Shown one piece after another: positions 41,301-54,199 of a stretch of 64,000 bases of DNA. The stretch covers positions 32,717-96,716 of the forward strand of contig WIXG01000301.1 in assembly GCA_009869945.1 (NCBI GenBank). Reading direction: 5' to 3'. How positions within the stretch are numbered: the stretch's first letter is position 1; every line of letters begins with the position of its first letter. The translations under genes and the position numbers were made by a program. The stretch is from Mesaphorura yosii. Lineage: Eukaryota > Arthropoda > Collembola > Poduromorpha > Tullbergiidae. The notes under the pieces are model-generated. The model made no database searches. It saw nothing but the letters and a program-made list of their open reading frames with translations, and was not told the origin of the DNA.

Positions 41301-44300
41301 TACGTACGTGCAAAACAAACTGTGTGCACTGAAAAATAAAAAGGCGGCTGATTCGATCGGCTCAACGTCAGCACCTTCTCACTTTTAAGTTTTAACAGGA
41401 ACGGAGCCTGGGAAATGTTAGTGCACAATGCAAAACTAATTGGCAGAAATTGGTTAATTGCACAGGCAGCGGTGGGGCGGCGGAGTCAGTATTTAGGAAT
41501 CGAATTTTTTATCGTATGGTCCAAACGCAAACGAAAGACGAAAAAGCTTCAGCTTGACATAAGGCCAATCAGGAAAATGGCAACTGGCAAAGTAAAGCGA
41601 AATCCTTTGATGGATATATAGACCAAGAGAAACAACTATTAAGTTTAAATATGCTATGATAAAGCACAATATACAAAGAATGAACGACACTCGACGACAA
41701 ATCTGAAAATACACTCCAATATTCGAGTATTCAGATGAGTGACGAGATCCGAATCGAAGATAAAGAAATATTGAAACTGAAGTGGTGTGCAAGTAAATAA
41801 AAACAAATGCGGCACAGAGCGTCGAATCTGTCCACTTTCGAAAACGGAGTGTTTTATTTTAATCAATTCGTTTATTGTACCATTTTAGCCATTTTTCGTG
41901 CATTGCATAAAAGTTGATTTGCTAATGGCGATTTAATACGCTCAGAATGAATGAGTCAAAGAGATGTGGCACAGCCCTACAGAACTATCAAACAGTTGAA
42001 CAGGTGTTACTTTATTTTTGGGTATTGTGATCAGGATCAGATAAACAGCATAAAAGAGAATTAATGCCCACCAGCACTGCACTGCTCCGTGCTTTCATTG
42101 TTGGTTGCGCTGGGGTCGGGTCTATTCATTCATGACTCCGACTCCTGATTCATCGGACACCTGAAAGATGTTCATTGCCCGATGCTTCAATTACGTGCGT
42201 GCATCGCGTAATCTGTCTGCTTTCTATCATTAATTCGTAATACCAAATGCGCTGTGGACTGGCAGGCTCGATGGACTCACGCAGGAGTGAACCGCACCCT
42301 GCGCTTGCTCGGCTCAATGACTGAATCATCACCGTAGCCGTAATCTAAAGTCGGGATCACCATCATCGTCGTTAAATGATCATGAAACTACAAATATTAA
42401 TACCTCGGTGCAGAATTCTTAGTGCTCGCCCTTTAAACAGACTCGGAGCAAAAACGAAGAAGATTAAAATAGTTTTCCTCTCGAAAGACTCAAAACTGGT
42501 GAAAGACGCGGCGCAGAAATTGAAATACTTCAAAACTTCTGATGCTCAACCACACAAAAATACATCAAATACGAATATCAAACAAAAATATGGATATAGA
42601 TGTAGTTTTTGATCTTCTCAAAAGTGTTCGAGCTCGAATTGAACATGTTCGCAATCCCGAATTGAAAACGGAGTCATTTCCTTTTCTTTTATTTCCCAGA
42701 AAGCTGAATGAGCTCGCTTTGAAGGCTTTGGATGAGTTCCTTTCTGTTTCTCGATGCTCGAGTCGGTCGCAATTCTTTCATTACTTGACTTTCCCGAGCA
42801 TCGAACCGTGCACGCGAAGCCAAGCCAGCCAAATCCTCCCCGCTGTTTCTAATCAACGAGATGGAAAAAGTGCTGCGGATTGGGGGAAGCGCCTTCATGC
42901 AGCGTGTGTACTTCGATAGGGTCAAGAAGAAGCCAGAGCCAGAGAGGAGGGGATTTCTTCCATGCCTCTTTCTTATGCCGCTTTTCCGTGCCTTTCCAAC
43001 TCGGTCGAGCCGAACATTTATGCTAACGTCTAACGCGTATTGTAAAATGTACGTATTTCTTACTTTCACACACTCGAGCATCGAAAATAAAGAAATTCCA
43101 GTTCATCACAACAATACAGCGCGTATTTACACAAAAAATCGTAAACTGTGGTGAAAACACTTAAAAATACGCCCTTGCAAATATTATTCTATTGTTACTT
43201 CTCATCGTGCAACCTGTCATTTTCTCATTCTTACACAAAAAGGCATTGGTACCTCGAAATAATATTAAATAATTCACGCTCACGAGTATGATATGATTGG
43301 ATTATACACGGCCACGACGACGACGAGTTTTTGTCAACTCTGGTGTGTACTCATGTATTTAATGCCGTTAATACGATACGACATTGACACTGATACGGTA
43401 ATATTAACGGTAATAATGTTACCCAATAAATTCACAGCCTGTGGAATATTTTAGTACTTGCATTGCATGGTTCAGAAACCGAACATATGTACACATCGAA
43501 ACACATTAGGCCATTACTCGTCGACGTCATCACGATTGGCGAGGCGATTGCGTCTAGTCGAGTCGGGATTTGCTTTGCGTGGCTCAGTGGCTCTGCACTG
43601 CATTGTTGACTTGCTCGTCTGTCTAAATGAGTGGTATTTACGATCTGCTGGTGAAATAACCTAATGACCGTGCCATACGGCGAAGTATCGGACAATGCAG
43701 GCAGACAGGGCATTGCACTGAATCGATGATGATCTCGATATGCGAGATGCACGAAGCACGAGAGGGATTGAAAGCCGAAACAGACAGCGTAGCTCAGCGC
43801 AAAGCAGCACAATAAAGCAAAGTAATAATCAGGCTAATACCATAAAATAAAATAAAATACAGTGCGCGCATAAAAGCAGGGCATTTAGTCATTGTTGAAG
43901 TGAAACCCAAACTTAGTCGGCTTTGGCTTCGACTTTCCCCTTTCTCGATGGTATTCCGTATTTGGTACTTCTAAGGTTTAATGCCCGCAGTATTCATTAC
44001 TCTGCTGCCCGGCTCGGTTGGGGTAAATAAAATCCATTCTATTCCACAATTCTACGTTCTACCTTTTTTCAGTTCAGTAGCGGTCGGGAACGGGAAAAGT
44101 TTAAAGCTCTTTCTGGATGGAACGCGGAGGAAAGGTAGCCAAAGCAAGAAGCCAAAGAAAGTTAAAATGCTAATGGGCAGATGGACAGTGCTCAGGAAGG
44201 TTTCTCATTGACACGCATCTTCCTTCCCCTTCTCGGGCCGTGCCTGAACACCAAAATCCAACCACCTGTCACTGTAATTACTGGACTTTTCTGGTAATGC

Positions 44301-47300
44301 TCACTCACGCATTGACTGGCTGACTTCCTTTCGATGAGCTTAACCCAAGTCAAAGCCACGTAATGCGTAGTAATGCATTGGTCTGGCTTTCAGTGCTCAT
44401 CGAGCTTCCTCGCGATCACGATCATGATCTGACCATGGTCGGCTATGAATCATGATCATGCCATACCATACTTTTATGATTTCAATTTTCCTAATTGAAG
44501 GTTGGCCGTAGTCACCGGAGACGTGATGACGATGCCCGTGTCTTAAATGGGAACCTGCTCGCTCCGTCACGCGCGTCACGTGTTCACACATTCGATAATA
44601 ACAGGACTTTAAAATCACGAGGGCGCTCGACGAGTGGCTCGGCTGACAATTTGATAATAATGATTTTTAAATTGTGTACCTTCTAATGGTGATAACAATA
44701 GGAACAATACGTAGCTTTTATTGTCCATCGCATTGTTGTGATGCATTAAGAACTAATTCGTACTTGTATGCGAAAATGCGTGCGACTGCCTTACAAATAA
44801 TGGGCACGCTCGGCCCCACCAACAATAATGACAGCACGTGGCCGCAGCCTGTCAATGAGTAAATGTCATGCATTATTTATTACAATATTTAAAAAATGCA
44901 ATTATTAAAATTGGTTCGGTGCGCGCGCGGTTTCGCTCTGACAGCGTGGCTGCGCGGTGCCCGACTTGGACACGGTCTGCCAGCTTTTCGTGTGCGTCCG
45001 AATTCGAATAAAAGGTGAAATATTTTACGAGATTAAAAATACCCCAATTGTCCGACAACTCGAGAATCCGAGTAATTAAATTGGTCGGACACAAAAGGGT
45101 GAAAGCGAACTGCGAATGCGCAAGCGCAATCTTCATTAGCCGCCCGGCCTGTAAAGTAAATTCGCGTTAATTTTAAATGAGTTTGATCGCAAATGCGCAT
45201 TAAGAATTCAAAAGTGACCATTTCAGATATAGCGAAATTCTGGCGATCCATCACTTATCTAAATGAGTGTCCGCTGGGCGGCGATCTTTCTACCGAGTCC
45301 ACGCACATTCGGACGAGACGGACAAACGAATTGATTCATAACGAATTCGCGAAATAATTCATATTTTAATCAAGTCAAGTAAGCCAAGTTCCGAGCCGCG
45401 CCAGACCACGCGACGCCAAATCGTAGGCTTTCAAATTCCGTTCGGTGATGCTCTGGTCGTTTTAATCGTCGTCCGAGCAATAATTGAATGTCTTTTTTGC
45501 CATTTGCTCTGCGTTCATTTGGAAGTTAAAACAAAGATCTAAAGATATTATTTCACCTGTATTGTATTATTTTGTCAAGTAAAGCACCGTTTCGTGCTTT
45601 TCGGAATTCACGCTTACCAAAAAACCTATTAGAGCTGTCTTATTGCGATCGTGTTTCAGTAAAATACTCATGTCTTCCCTTTCTTTGAACATCTACTCAA
45701 CTTTCTCCGAGAAATGGTGAAACTTTTCTTTCGCTGTGCCTCGTTTGGTAACTTTCATATTTGCATTGTCTTATTGCGTATGTAAATTAAGGCTTCTTTT
45801 TGAGGAAAGAGGGAAGAGAAAATTAGCTGTGCTATGCGGACTGCGGGGTTTGAGGGCCTTACGTTTTACTTCTGGATTCTGTAGCCTGCAAAGACCCGGG
45901 AGCAAAGACGGAATGGAGACAGTAAAGGAGAGTAATGTGCCCCAAAGGGTTTACATTATTGAACATTTATAAAATATACTGCAAGCGAGGACAGATAAAT
46001 ATTCCTGTTTTCACGCTCGCGCTTCTTTCCTCTTCTATATTCCTCTGCCACGCTATTTTGCATCTTCCTTCTTGAAAGGTGAAAATGACCTTTTTCTTCT
46101 CCAGAACGTTAAACAGCCGAATGCTTCATCGAGTAATAAAGTTGTCACATATTTCTTGCATAAAAAGGCTCACAAAAGGCAAATTACTATTCACGGGCTC
46201 TCACGGACGCCAAATTTGGATGGCACGGGTAGTAAAATTCCAGCATCAATTCTTTGGCTTGTAAACAGCTTAAAAGCATTTTACAAGGCTTACTGGCATT
46301 TAATTGCGTTGTTTGTATCAACACTAAATCAACAATCAAGCTGAGTACCGACCATGAGCGCAAGCACCATGAAAAATCTGCTCGAGTGACACAAAAAGGC
46401 AGGCAGGCAGGAGTTAATTCAAGCATGAAGGAATGAATGACTGAAAAGTGAAGTGTGAAGGGGAGCTCGACTCGCAACAATTACAGAGTGCGTACAGCCA
46501 ATGCCAATGCCAATTCGACTCAACGGCCAATGCATAATGCTACAATTCCTTTCTCAACTACGACAGAAAAGGTGCGAGAACGGAAATCATTAGCAGGACC
46601 AGGGCCACAATCACCACAGCCCACAACGTGTTGATAGTTTGTAATTAATGAGGAAACGTGTGTGCAGGCGGAAATCGTGGAAATGGACAAATCACGGCTG
46701 CTTCCGACTTGTGCTTTACGAACTGTCGTGTAATTTGTACGACAAAAGGGGCTCAAGCTAAAACGGAAGAGTTACTCTGTCCTTCAAATAAAGACCAGAA
46801 GAGAATGGAAAGAAATACTTGTGTGCGTATTACAAGTTATTATTTTGTGATTATCGAACACGCATAACGCATTCACATTTCACAACAATCATTTCCCGTC
46901 CCTTCAAGTGCGCGGCCGCGGCTTTTCAGAGTTGCGTGCTGGGGCACGTGTCTATTGTCTGCCTCTGATCGTATTCGTAGCAAGAACACGAGCGGCGTGG
47001 GCCTATCTGGAAAAGAACGACGGCCCCCGCCCCTCGTTTGCTATTTCAAAATAAATATTTTCGTATTTTTGATTTGTGGGCTCATCTGCGCAATGTGCCT
47101 TTAATTGCTTTATTGACAATGCAAAACGTGAGGAAACTCGCCACACAAGCCTAATTTGCATTGACGTAACGCAAAAATGAAACAGGACCACGCAATGCAT
47201 TCGTGTTAGAAAATCGGTGCAAGGGTGAAAGATAAAGCAAGTAATTTTCTTTCTGGCTGCTGTTAATTGAATTACTCGTGCACGAAACAACTGATTAGAT

Positions 47301-48366
47301 CTCTGAACGAAGTTCGTTCGGAATTTCGAAAGCCTCGCCTCGTCTTTGAGACTGGCAGGCAGAACTTGAATTTTTAGCGTCATGCGAGTAGTCGTTGAGG
47401 GAATTGGTGGCTCATGGCGGCGAAGGAATGATGCGGATGCTTAGTGCGTGGATCTCATAAATATTTCATGTTTATGCGGACGTCTGGTGCGAGGCGGCAC
47501 GAGGTCAGGGGTTGTAATTCATTCCTAATTGTGTTTTGATTCGATTTGATTCCAGTTTTGACAGTTTGACTCAACTTTTGTTGTTCGTCCAACGTGAGCA
47601 GTGCAGTGCAAGATCAAAGGGTGTATTGAATTTCGGTAAGGCTTGGGCTTGCACTGGGGGATGCTGAATGCACTGCACTGCAATTATCCGTTTCGTCTCC
47701 AGCAGTGTTCGCAAATGTAATTAGGCAGCACAATTTTTACGGCTTTCCAAACGCTCGCCTGCCGCTGTGTGATTTGATTTGCGCTCTGTGACCGCATTCT
47801 GGATCAGCTCACAAATTAAATTACTCAAAGCGGTTCAGCGACAGTTGAAGGTTTTCCCATGCAGTGGCAGTTGCGCTTTAATTTCATTATATTTAATGTT
47901 TTTTCGTGTACCGTTCTGACTGACTTGGTTTCATTGCAATAGCAATGCAACAATTTAGTTTGATTTGATTGCAGTCATGCCCGGCTTTGCTTGGCTTGGC
48001 GAATGACAGATTAAGTTTAGGACTCTCACCTTCTAAAGCCCTGTTCCTGGAAACCAGAGCGAGAAGAATGTCGGGCGTAGGCTGGTCGATGTAATTGTTG
48101 TTGATGTTGGTCATGCCACTTCCTGACCCGGATCCGGGCCCTGGTGAGGTCGAACTCAGCGGCTGAGACGACGGCGGCGGCGGTGGTTGATGGGCTGGCG
48201 GAATTTCCCGCGGTCGAAGACCAAGATTTAATGCAAATGCACCGAGATTCGGATGAGAATTGTGGTGCGAATGTGAATGCGCCACTGTCACCGTCGACGA
48301 CGAAGGTGAGCCCAATCCAATTCCAAGACTCTCACTGGAACTGTTGCTTATCAGTGCGGCACACAT
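35326..48366 (-). CDS. Lim3: LIM-homeodomain transcription factor Lim3 (Lhx3/4)
   Basis: Exons are 48366-48030, 39589-39415, 39272-39055, 38966-38774, 36887-36730, 35773-35579 and 35492-35326; the product is 480 aa. LIM1 (from Cys118) has [18 protein letters not shown] and [17 protein letters not shown]2 has [20 protein letters not shown] and [18 protein letters not shown]. The homeodomain (about 258-317) has [20 protein letters not shown] and [20 protein letters not shown]. The C-terminus keeps the Lhx3-type [12 protein letters not shown] motif and ends PQY. The exon 1 boundary [12 protein letters not shown] matches a known Lhx3 N-terminal isoform. Lim3/Lhx3 specifies motor neurons and, in vertebrates, pituitary lineages, with LDB co-factors. 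Exon 1 is low-complexity (Ser, His, Pro, Gly). Its start is the first ATG in frame. Intron 1 is 8.4 kb; other introns are 0.09-1.9 kb. Confidence 0.95.
35774..36729. other. Lim3 intron between exons 5 and 6
   Basis: About 1 kb of non-coding DNA. Open frames in it have no family resemblance and no splice support. Confidence 0.7.
36888..38773. other. Lim3 intron splitting the homeodomain
   Basis: About 1.9 kb of intron interrupts the homeobox within QNR|RAK, after the WFQN motif. It contains a perfect 10-bp hairpin at 37396-37417 and a second inverted repeat at 38354-38402. No nested gene is recognised. Confidence 0.7.
37396..37417. repeat. Perfect 10-bp inverted repeat with 2-nt spacer
   Basis: AGCCGTACTC, then AA, then GAGTACGGCT. 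It lies in a Lim3 intron and would form a tight hairpin or cruciform. Confidence 0.8.
39590..48029. other. Lim3 intron 1 (8.4 kb)
   Basis: This is by far the largest intron here. I found no nested coding gene, tRNA or element with clear termini. It contains simple repeats (for example 40036-40058) and many short frames without support. For a LIM-homeobox gene such an intron commonly holds enhancers; that is inference, since I cannot test conservation. Confidence 0.6.
40036..40058. repeat. GGCACG tandem repeat
   Basis: About four copies of the hexamer ACGGGC, a short GC-rich microsatellite in Lim3 intron 1. Confidence 0.75.
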
Positions 48367-50327
48367 CACTGAAGCTTCTATCCTTAAACGTGAATTCAGC
48401 CACTTAAACAAAGCTACTTAGTTTCAACACAGTAAACCGTAGAAATTCGAATTGTGTATTTAAGTGACAGCTAAATCTATGAGCTGGTTAATTCGTCGCC
48501 TTTAGCGAATTCAAAGCACGTTGCTCGTCTTGCTTCAAAGCCGTTGTTTACTGCAGATTTCCAGCAAAATATCCTTAAGAAAACCTAGTGTTTTAAATTT
48601 TTTTATGTTTAGTGACAGCTAGCCAGTATTTTATGGTGACTGAATTTGACTCCGATTCAGATTCCGCTCTTTGGACTTGCGAGCCCGATTACGATTTCCA
48701 CTGGCACTGGCTCGACTGCAAACTGCAGACAGCCACCACCAGTCGCCAGGTCCTACGTGGAGAGAATTTGCTGGCTCTTGGCTTGGCTTAGCGAACGAAC
48801 TCCGTCTCGTCCACCGACAGATTATTGAGCTGGTGGCCAACGTTTCATTTTTCATGTTCTTCCGTCTTCCAGCTAGGAGTAGGCAGCGACGGCGACAGGG
48901 CAGCAGGCTGTCATACATCCGAAATCGGTTGAAGGGTTGGCCAGGCCGCTAGACAGCCTGGCTGAGGCTCTTGCTGGCGTACGGCGACAGCGGGTGCGGG
49001 TCATACTCGAGCTGAATGCTGAAATATCGGGCTCTTTGGGCAGTCCATTTGAGAAATTGAATTTTTTGTGCATGCGTTTCTGTGTTTCGTGCTATAGGAA
49101 TGCTATTAGACATTTTCCTGCAGTACACACTCGTTCGACTCAGAGACAGAGACAAGGCAAAGAGAGGAGAGCCCGAAAGCTCTTCTGCACTGCCGCAGAC
49201 ACGGGAAAGTGTGGCAGAGAACCAATCGGAGTTACAAATGCGGGGAGAATTTCATTTCAACTCCGCCTGATTCATGCGCCAAGTCCTTTCATACTTCTTG
49301 CTTATTGCCACTGCCACTTCTGTCTTTCTTCCTGTCTGACTGCTTTGGCTGTCTGCTTTTCCCAATTTCTCCATTTTGATAAATGTTCGTCTTCGTCTGC
49401 TGCGCTGCGGTGAAAGCTCGGGCGAGTATGAAAGCACTCGCTCAGATCAGTGAAGAGACAAGGCATCGTTATTGTATCGATGTGAAATGGTCATACCAAA
49501 CGCGAGTTCAAACTTACACGCTTTCGATTCAGAGTTGGTGCGTCAATAATTTCAATTCTATCATGAAAAGGCAGCAAAAATCTGCTGGTGAACTTAAAAC
49601 CGAATTGCGCGATATCAAAATCAGATCTAAAAAGCGCAGTATTTTGTTGAACCTAAAATATTTTAATGTACGGAACATAATGAAGGAAATGCAAATCAAA
49701 CGAAGGAAGCCACGAAATTGCTCCAACCAGCAGCAGCTCGCCGTAGTTTATGACTTCCACACAATAAGTTAACGTCTCACATTTTTCAAGCCTCGCCTCA
49801 TGTCAGCTCTTCATTTTCATTTTCATTTTCGGTTACTACACGCTTCGATTTTTATATTTTCTAATCTTCTGCAGAAGCCAGAGAAGGGGCAATTTGGACG
49901 GAATTCGAAATTCTGAAGACTAATGAAACAGGTTCGCTAGTACAAAATTTGCGAAGCTCTCTGTTGGACTTGTGTGTTGTGCCAGATTTGATTGAAAGAC
50001 GGAACACAGCAAGACAGCAAGAGGAGCTCATCATCGAACCGAAACATCTGAGGGTATGTATTCTGTTTAGAACCACTAACGCGTAAAGAAAGTAACGACA
50101 TCGAACCCCATGTATTCTTTTATTTCACAGTTCCAATTCAATGATTTGCAAACTTAAACGTTAGCACTTATTTACTTATTGCTACACTACCATTACAACA
50201 ATGATTATGAAACATTGATTTAAGTAAGATCTAAGATCTAGTTGTGTGAGATTTGACTAAGCATGCTTCAGAATTCAGTTGGACACAGTACAATTAATGA
50301 AGACAAGAAATGACACCGCCCAGCTGC
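48367..50327. other. Lim3 upstream region and FAM98 3' flank
   Basis: This holds the Lim3 promoter/5' UTR and the FAM98 3' UTR, with an AATAAA on minus at 50119-50124. A CATTTT tandem repeat lies near 49812-49829. A 129-codon plus frame at 49383-49772 shows no domain and is not called. Confidence 0.5.
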
Positions 50328-51995
50328 TCAGTAGTAGCTGTTGTTCCAACCGCCCTGCACTCGAGAGCTTCCTCTTCCGCCTCGTTGCTGATAGTGGTCT
50401 TGTCGCTGTGGACCTCCATGGCCTTGGTATCCACCTCTCCCGTGGCCGGGACCCTGCTGATGTTGTTGGTAATCTCCGTATTGCTGCTGATAGCCGCCAT
50501 GCTGCTGCCGTTGATAGCCTTCATGCTGATAATCTCCGCGGCCGTGTCCCCTACCACCACCACCTCCATCGCCTCGTCCTCGTCCCCCTCCTCCCCGAGG
50601 GCCTTGACCTCCTCTTTGAGAATTCGGTATCCACCCACGTGAGCCACTTGCAGCAGGTGGACCTATAAACAAAGCAGCATTTGTGATTAAGTGATTACTC
50701 TGATTGCGCAATGTGCCCAAGCCAAGGTAAAGGCGCATCCACCGCCTGCTTTACCTGATCTTTGCTGCCAGGGAGGCATTTCTGGTGGAGGAGGTATTGC
50801 TTCGTCGGGCCTTCCACCTCGGTCAGGTACTTTCCCAATCAGGAAGTCGTTCACCGCCGATTTTGTGTGTTCTCTGACTGATGCAGCGGACGTCTTGTCA
50901 TTGTAAAGTATATCGGTTCGGGCAGATAGAACATCACTGATACTGACTTCGGGCAGCGGATTGAGCTTTGATCGGTGCTCACGGAACAAATCGGACATAG
51001 CTTGCTTCTTGGTCTCCAATTTATCCGACCACTGTAGGACAATGATGTGAAATTAAGAAGTAGAAGAGTAAATCAAAATAGAAAATACCTTACATGAAAT
51101 GATTGGATTGTAACATCAAGTCTTTTGAGTAACATTTCTCTTCTGAGCAGATATTCCTGGTGCAGTTCCTTATTGATGCCATTAAGTTCAGTCCACTGTT
51201 TTGACGACAGCACACCAGAAAAGAGGGGCTTGTAAGAGATTGCAGACGGCTTAATCATCGCCTGAACTTGGCCCAGTCTTTCCTCAATTTTGACGAATAA
51301 TGCTTTTGTATCTGTTGTAGTTGGAGGTTTTGGTAGACCAAGCGTTTGGCATATTTCACGTAAATTCTTCGCTTCTTGACTTTCTTTCTAATAACACAAA
51401 AGTCAGAAATCCAAATACTAGAAAGTTTCCCGACAATGATCCAGCAAACAACGTAATGCACTTACTTGTGACGGCTGACCGTTTAATTTCCTGATGTGAA
51501 GCATTCGTAGTGATTGGAGCTCACTTAGCAAGAATGTCAACACCAACAGTCTTGCTTCCAAGGAACTGAACCTTTCATCTAAACTGCCAGTATTTAGTTT
51601 CGCGTACGTGCAGCCCAATTCTGAAATGGGTACAAAATAGAATTAACAAGAGCTTCAAGCCTGGAACGCAAGAATTCAACATACCTTTTAACAACGAGCT
51701 CAGATCCATTTGAAATGATACGAGATCTTCCTTTACATTTTTGATTTCGGTAATACCTTCGTCCAGTTTACTAATAGCTTTCATTTCTGAGACAATCCAC
51801 GCTAATATTTTCGAAAATAGGACGGTGTCTCCAAGAATTGCCTGAATGCTCGCCTCGTCCCCCTTTATCTCGTCATATCTGCAAGCAAACGTACGCTAAA
51901 CGCTCACGGACGCGTTTACCGGCACAGAAATCCGTATCAATCTTATGCGCATCTTACCCCAAAGCCTCCAGCGCGTCCAAAACTTCCAGATCCAT
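50328..51995 (-). CDS. FAM98: FAM98-family protein (tRNA ligase complex component)
   Basis: Exons are 51995-51958, 51878-51685, 51620-51466, 51387-51094, 51031-50755 and 50662-50328; the product is 430 aa. The N-terminus reads MDLEVLDALEALGYDEIKG. Later comes GVLSSKQWTELNGINKELHQ and the family signature LLKRLDVTIQSF, then GKVPDRGGRPDEAIPPPPEM with PPWQQRSG. The last exon is rich in Gly, Arg, Tyr and Gln with RGG-like repeats, as in human FAM98A/B. FAM98B works in the RTCB-DDX1-CGI99 tRNA ligase complex, and FAM98 proteins also sit in RNA granules. The N-terminal helical region is CH-domain-like. It is head-to-head with Rpn12, 389 bp apart. Confidence 0.95.
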
Positions 51996-52384
51996 CCTTC
52001 AGGCTTGTGGGGTAGATTTTTAGTTATTGACACACTGATAATGCTGGAATTTCCCACGTTTATCGCCTTTTGCGTCGACGCTGTTGCTCACTGGACTGGA
52101 CAACTATTACGAATTTTTAAACGAGTTACGCGTGTTGCCGCGTACGTGCATTTGGAAGTCAACTCTCTCTTTTCATGTGGCACAGCAGCGTACTGCAGGA
52201 ACCGCAGAGGGAAATGAACTGAAAGTGCTAAATCATTGGTATATTCTACCAAATTAGTGCTACTTGTTACGTCCTTTTGTGCAAACCGAGAACGACTTGA
52301 TTAACGTCGTTAAGTGCAAGTTGATTGTGTTTATCAAATCTGTCTTTATCGTTCATTTCATTAAGAATTCAGTACAGTCAGAAC
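51996..52384. promoter_or_regulatory. Bidirectional promoter FAM98 / Rpn12
   Basis: Only 389 bp separate the two start codons, so the genes probably share a promoter. No TATA box is evident near either start. Confidence 0.65.
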
Positions 52385-53552
52385 ATGGGCACCATCCTGC
52401 AAGAAGCTGTCCGACTCCGGCAGCAGTTGGGGACTGAATGGGCTTCAGGAAGATGCACCAATTTGGACAAATGCGGCGATCTCCTCAATAAAATTAAGGT
52501 ATTGAAAACCTTAGCCGTAACCAAGGTTGGCAGGAACGTGAAGGCAGATCTTTGACTTAATTCTGACGTTACGTTTACTATGTGCAGATACTCCTGACGA
52601 ATTTGAAGTTTATCCCGGACACAAGCAAGGAGTCCAGCCGTGAAGAATTAATTGTTGCAAGAGATGTTCTCGAGATTGGAGCATTCTGGAGCATTGCTAA
52701 GAAAGATATTCCATCCTTCGAAAGATACATGGCTCAGCTCAAGTGTTATTATCTCGATTATAAGTAAGTGCATCCTTAATTTACCTGGGATTCTACAGAC
52801 ATGCTTAATTAATGCTTTCCTTCTGTAGGGTTGAACTTCCGGAGTCCGCTTTCAAATGTGAACTCTTGGGTCTAAATCTCCTCTGCCTCCTGAGCCAGAA
52901 TCGAGTAGCTGAATTTCACACAGAGCTAGAATTATTTGCACACCCAGATGTCCACATTCTTGAGAATGTTTACATCAAGCATGCAGTGGCTTTAGAGCAA
53001 TACCTCATGGAAGGGAGGTACAACAAGGTAATTAGTAATTAACTAATTAACTAATGACATACATCATACTAGTACGCATTGGCATTGCTGCCTTTTAATG
53101 ATTCGTTGTCACACTTCATTTCATTTCCTGTACTTTGTCTGAAGATCTTCCTTGCGAAGAGACTTGTTCCAGCCGAAGCCTATAATTTCTTCATCGACAT
53201 ATTGCTGGACACAATTCGAGATGAAATCTCTCTTTGTGTGGAAAAATCATATACTCGACTGAGTCAGGATGCTGCTGCTAAAGCTTTGAATTTTAACAAG
53301 AATCAGCTCCAGGCGTATGCCGCAAAAGTAAGTGGTCACAAGCTTCACAGGGATCAAAGCTGTCATTAAAATATTGCCAATGGCTGACTAAATAATAAAT
53401 GTCTTTCTCTATTGTTTTAGCGTGGCTGGAATTACTCTCCCGACGGATTCTACACGTATCTTTCGGAGGAGAAGCAAGAAGATCGCGTACCGTCCTTACA
53501 GCTCGCCAAAGATTCGATTGAATATGCGAAGGAGCTTGAAATGATCGTCTAA
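52385..53552 (+). CDS. Rpn12: 26S proteasome regulatory subunit Rpn12 (PSMD8)
   Basis: Exons are 52385-52498, 52588-52763, 52829-53027, 53145-53327 and 53421-53552; the product is 267 aa, normal for insect-type Rpn12. Family features are [76 protein letters not shown] and the conserved C-terminus [12 protein letters not shown]. It is a PCI-fold lid subunit whose late addition drives lid assembly. Introns are 65-117 bp. ATTAAA at 53631 could be the poly(A) signal. It shares a promoter region with FAM98. Confidence 0.97.
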
Positions 53553-54195
53553 AGTAAAGCTTAGCGTTCAAAAATAACATCTGATTTAAGCTACTTATGC
53601 TTATAAATTATAATAATTACAAACTTGTCTATTAAACATGGCATGATGTCATCAATTGTCAAAATTGCAATGGCCAAGTGGAAGTTTCTCAAGATTTGTG
53701 CTTTGTGCATTAAAAACAGAGTAAATTAAGGGCAACCAAAATAAACTCAAGTTTTTGTAAAAGGTCATATTTGGAGATGGGCCTCCAATTTTAACGAAGC
53801 ATGAGTTAAATTCATTAAATTGCAATTGCAAGATTCAATTTACAAACGTCAGATTTGACAACACACATACCAAAGAAGCCGACTACATCTTTCTATGCAA
53901 GTGCATAGAAGCAAAGCACTCTCATATTAAAGCGCAGACGTGAACGTGAGGCAGATGTCGTGATCTGCTGCTGTAGCCTGAAGTAACATACGTGTACACG
54001 AAGATAGACGTTTCGCAAAATATGACACGTCAGTTCGGTGAAAGGTTGGCAAGCAAAGTCGAATCTCGAGTATTGTGATCGTGAAACTTACATGCACTTT
54101 ACCTTTGTGGTTTCGTTCAATTAATTAATTCATTTGTGCATTGATTGTCTTCTGAACAATACTGCTTGTGAATTCGTGTCAAATTAAATGGTCCA
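53553..54195. other. Intergenic region Rpn12 to Sec24
   Basis: This contains the Rpn12 3' UTR with ATTAAA at 53631-53636 and the Sec24 promoter/5' UTR. Just before the Sec24 start there is a three-codon upstream ORF at 54188-54199. Confidence 0.55.
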
Positions 54196-54199
54196 ATGA
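54188..54199 (+). promoter_or_regulatory. Minimal upstream ORF overlapping the Sec24 start
   Basis: ATG GTC CAA TGA encodes three residues. Its TGA overlaps the main ATG (ATGA), so a ribosome that starts here ends exactly at the main start and could reinitiate. The upstream ATG has T at -3 (attaaATGG) but G at +4, so it may often be skipped. Confidence 0.55.

Noticed and set aside
42376-43154. Cluster of overlapping frames in Lim3 intron 1
   Set aside because: Frames on both strands overlap one another, none shows a domain or convincing splice chain, and they lie inside a large intron.
48030-48411. Longer Lim3 N-terminus starting at 48411
   Set aside because: The apparent first codon is TTG. 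The first ATG in frame is at 48366, so I used that.
49383-49772. 129-codon plus-strand frame with a Lys/Arg-rich end
   Set aside because: No domain or signal; it lies in the Lim3 upstream region, and low-stop stretches of this size occur by chance.
50279-50738. Several 110-130-codon frames over the FAM98 last exon
   Set aside because: They are shadows of the Gly/Arg/Gln-rich exon in other frames; only the FAM98 frame joins to the conserved upstream exons.
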